In this document: piece after piece, positions 14,608 to 16,208 of the stretch
How the letters are laid out: each line of letters opens with the position of its first letter
Position numbering within the stretch: position 1 is the stretch's first letter
Assembly: GCA_013002105.1 (NCBI GenBank)
Contig: JABDKS010000270.1
Coordinates: 1 to 16,208, forward strand
DNA from: Pirellulaceae bacterium
GTDB lineage: Bacteria; Planctomycetota; Planctomycetia; Pirellulales; Pirellulaceae
Reading direction: 5' to 3'
DNA: 16,208 nucleotides
Made by a program: the position numbers and the translations under genes
The notes under the pieces: model-generated
Told to the model about the DNA's origin: nothing
What the model saw: the letters and a program-made list of their open reading frames with translations, nothing else
The model's database searches: none

Positions 14608-16208
14608 ATGATCAAACGAACTGAATCGGAAACTCCATCGAAGAAGCGCCGTAGCCGAGGTGCTCGATCAAAACGTCGTCGCATGATGATGGAGGGTTTG
14701 GAGCAGCGACAACTGCTCGCCGCTGTCCCGGTCAATATTCCAGACGTGGACGTCCCGAATTTCACTGGCGCGCGAAATATCGGAACGGTGCAAGCGTTCG
14801 CATATTTGGAATCGGAGACGAGTGCACAGTTTGGTCAAAACGACTCGTTGGCCACGGCGGACTTCGTGCCTTTGGGAACGGGTGCTGGTCAGCAAGACAC
14901 AATCGACATCACGGGCAACATGCCCTTCACGACGATTCGACCACCGATTGCGTTGCCGGATGGAACGATCATTTCGCAATCGTTTTCGGCTGACTTAGAT
15001 GTCTTTTCGTTTGATTTGCGTGCTGGGGATATCTTAGACGTCGCAACGCTCAGCGCGGCTGGATCATTCATTGTCTACTACGAGGACGGTACTCCCTGGT
15101 TCGCGATTGACGACAATCAGGTTCTCACTGGAACCTTCGCCGGTAACCCGGACTTTTCGTATCCGGTCGATTCACCTCTGCAGACTTCTGGTAACGCGGT
15201 TTACGCCCAGGTCGTGCCCGAGGACGGACGTTATTATCTGAGTATCGCGCCGACGAACATTCAAAGCAGCTATACGGTTGGCTTGCGAGTCTATCGACCA
15301 GTGGTCGAGCAACTGCCGATCGGTGCGCAGCAATACATTTACATTGACATGGATGGTGGGTTGTTTCCCACAACCGTGTTGAATGACGGCAGCGGTGTGC
15401 CGCAGGTCGGGATCATTCGATATGAAACCTTGCGTAATTCCCTGCCGTTGATTGGGCTCGATCCGCTGGACGATGCCACGTTTGATCGTTTCATCGATTT
15501 AACGATTGCAGAAGTCGAACGGCAGTTTGCATTTTTGGGAATGGAAGGCAACGCGGGTGATTTTGACAGCACTGGCACACCTGGCGATTACGGGGTCACG
15601 ATTCTGAACAGTCGCGACCACTTGGATCCGGGCAACAGTGAATTGGTGACTCGCGTGATGCTGGGCGATGTATCGGCATCGATCGGTGGCCCGGCAGGAT
15701 TATTTGGTGTTTCGACGACCGTCGACGTCGGCAATTTCTCGATGGATGACACAGTGTTTGTCGTCTTGGACGCGATTCAGGCAAGTGCCACCGGAGTTCC
15801 GATCTCCAATTCGGCAAGCGTCTTGGAAGCCACAGCGGATCTGATTGCTTTAACGGTTTCTCACGAAGCCGCCCACTCGTTTGGCATTCGCCATACCGAA
15901 CGTGCCAATACGGTTGTCTCAGTCATCGATGGGGGTGTCGATGACGCACAAGATCTAGGCGTGGGCCTGGACGGTATCTATGGAACGTTGGATGACGTTC
16001 CGGTCGATTTCATTGACGATCAATACGCAGTGGCCGAGGGAATCTTTGGGACCAATCGCGTCACCGATGGACTGGCCAACACACTGGTCACCGGTACGGT
16101 CGGCGGATCGGTTTCCGGACAAGTCTTTAACGACGTAAACCGTGACGGCGCAGTCGGCAATGATCCCGGACTGGCGGGCGTTGTGGTCTTTGCCGATCTG
16201 GACGGTGA
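14608..16208 (+). CDS. Large exported protein with LEPR-XLL-like signal and metzincin-like domain (partial, runs off window end)
   Basis: The frame is open from ATG 14608 to the last base, 533 complete codons, with no stop. A very basic N-terminus (KKRRSRGARSKRRR) precedes GLEQRQLLAAVP (30-41), which matches the LEPR-XLL motif found at the start of giant planctomycete exported proteins. Residues about 120-232 resemble a pre-peptidase C-terminal (PPC) beta-sandwich (SADLDVFSFDLRAGD, DGRYYLSIAP, YTVGLRVY). A protease-like domain (about 238-460) carries HEAAHSFGIRH (H419, E420, H423, G426, H429), the metzincin zinc motif HExxHxxGxxH. The methionine expected at the Met-turn appears to be Ile440 (SVIDGG). 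From about 498, SGQVFNDVNRDGAVGNDPGL begins an SdrD B-like (Cna-B type) repeat domain, usual in long adhesin-like proteins. It is probably a surface or secreted protein; the protease activity is inferred. Start choice rests on the LEPR-XLL spacing; a weak GAG lies 8 nt upstream. Confidence 0.88.
   Translation, partial: MIKRTESETPSKKRRSRGARSKRRRMMMEGLEQRQLLAAVPVNIPDVDVPNFTGARNIGTVQAFAYLESETSAQFGQNDSLATADFVPLGTGAGQQDTIDITGNMPFTTIRPPIALPDGTIISQSFSADLDVFSFDLRAGDILDVATLSAAGSFIVYYEDGTPWFAIDDNQVLTGTFAGNPDFSYPVDSPLQTSGNAVYAQVVPEDGRYYLSIAPTNIQSSYTVGLRVYRPVVEQLPIGAQQYIYIDMDGGLFPTTVLNDGSGVPQVGIIRYETLRNSLPLIGLDPLDDATFDRFIDLTIAEVERQFAFLGMEGNAGDFDSTGTPGDYGVTILNSRDHLDPGNSELVTRVMLGDVSASIGGPAGLFGVSTTVDVGNFSMDDTVFVVLDAIQASATGVPISNSASVLEATADLIALTVSHEAAHSFGIRHTERANTVVSVIDGGVDDAQDLGVGLDGIYGTLDDVPVDFIDDQYAVAEGIFGTNRVTDGLANTLVTGTVGGSVSGQVFNDVNRDGAVGNDPGLAGVVVFADLDG

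Noticed and set aside
14433..14624. 63-aa plus-strand open frame before the large exported protein
   Set aside because: It has no recognisable motif, overlaps the start of the exported protein by 17 nt in another frame, and has no ribosome-binding site.

Overview
The window looks like a piece of a planctomycete chromosome, most likely Pirellulaceae (Rhodopirellula-like). The reasons are a Planctomycetes/Verrucomicrobia-type membrane-bound dehydrogenase with HEAT repeats and a C-terminal haem-binding domain, a Cys-type sulfatase, a large exported protein with an LEPR-XLL-like N-terminal motif, and a type II secretion F protein and secretin separated by long intergenic gaps. No tRNA, rRNA, CRISPR array, transposase or phage gene was seen.

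Left part (1-2060). The first 39 bases read as the C-terminal tail of an FKBP-type peptidyl-prolyl isomerase. A 3' region with 15-bp tandem repeats and a strong plus-strand terminator follows. Converging on it is a soluble histidine kinase (370-1155, minus). A 577-bp gap holds a near-perfect palindrome and a long imperfect hairpin. A small protein of unknown function (1733-2053) comes next and is bracketed by two related hairpin repeats.

Secretion block (2289-6544, plus). A GspF/PilC-like inner-membrane protein is followed, after 428 bp, by a 924-aa GspD-like secretin with a very long low-complexity region before its N0 domain. The gap may encode a 52-aa lipoprotein, which is tentative. No GspE ATPase or pseudopilin is present here.

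Middle (6701-9265). A CzcD-type cation diffusion facilitator (plus) converges on a Tat-exported protein resembling the C-terminal part of the N,N-dimethylformamidase large subunit (minus). Four 15-bp tandem repeats lie between their stop codons.

Catabolic pair (7697-13800, minus). The dimethylformamidase-like gene starts 2 nt after the stop of a 1510-aa gene that joins a sulfatase, a sorbosone-dehydrogenase-like beta-propeller, HEAT repeats and a c-type cytochrome domain in one chain. The two are probably one operon for exported breakdown of a sulfated, possibly amide-containing substrate; the substrate is inferred.

Right part (13801-16208). An 807-bp divergent intergenic region separates the fusion gene from a large exported protein (plus) that starts at 14608 and runs off the window. 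It carries an LEPR-XLL-like motif, a PPC-like domain, a metzincin-like HExxHxxGxxH site and the start of an SdrD B-like domain.
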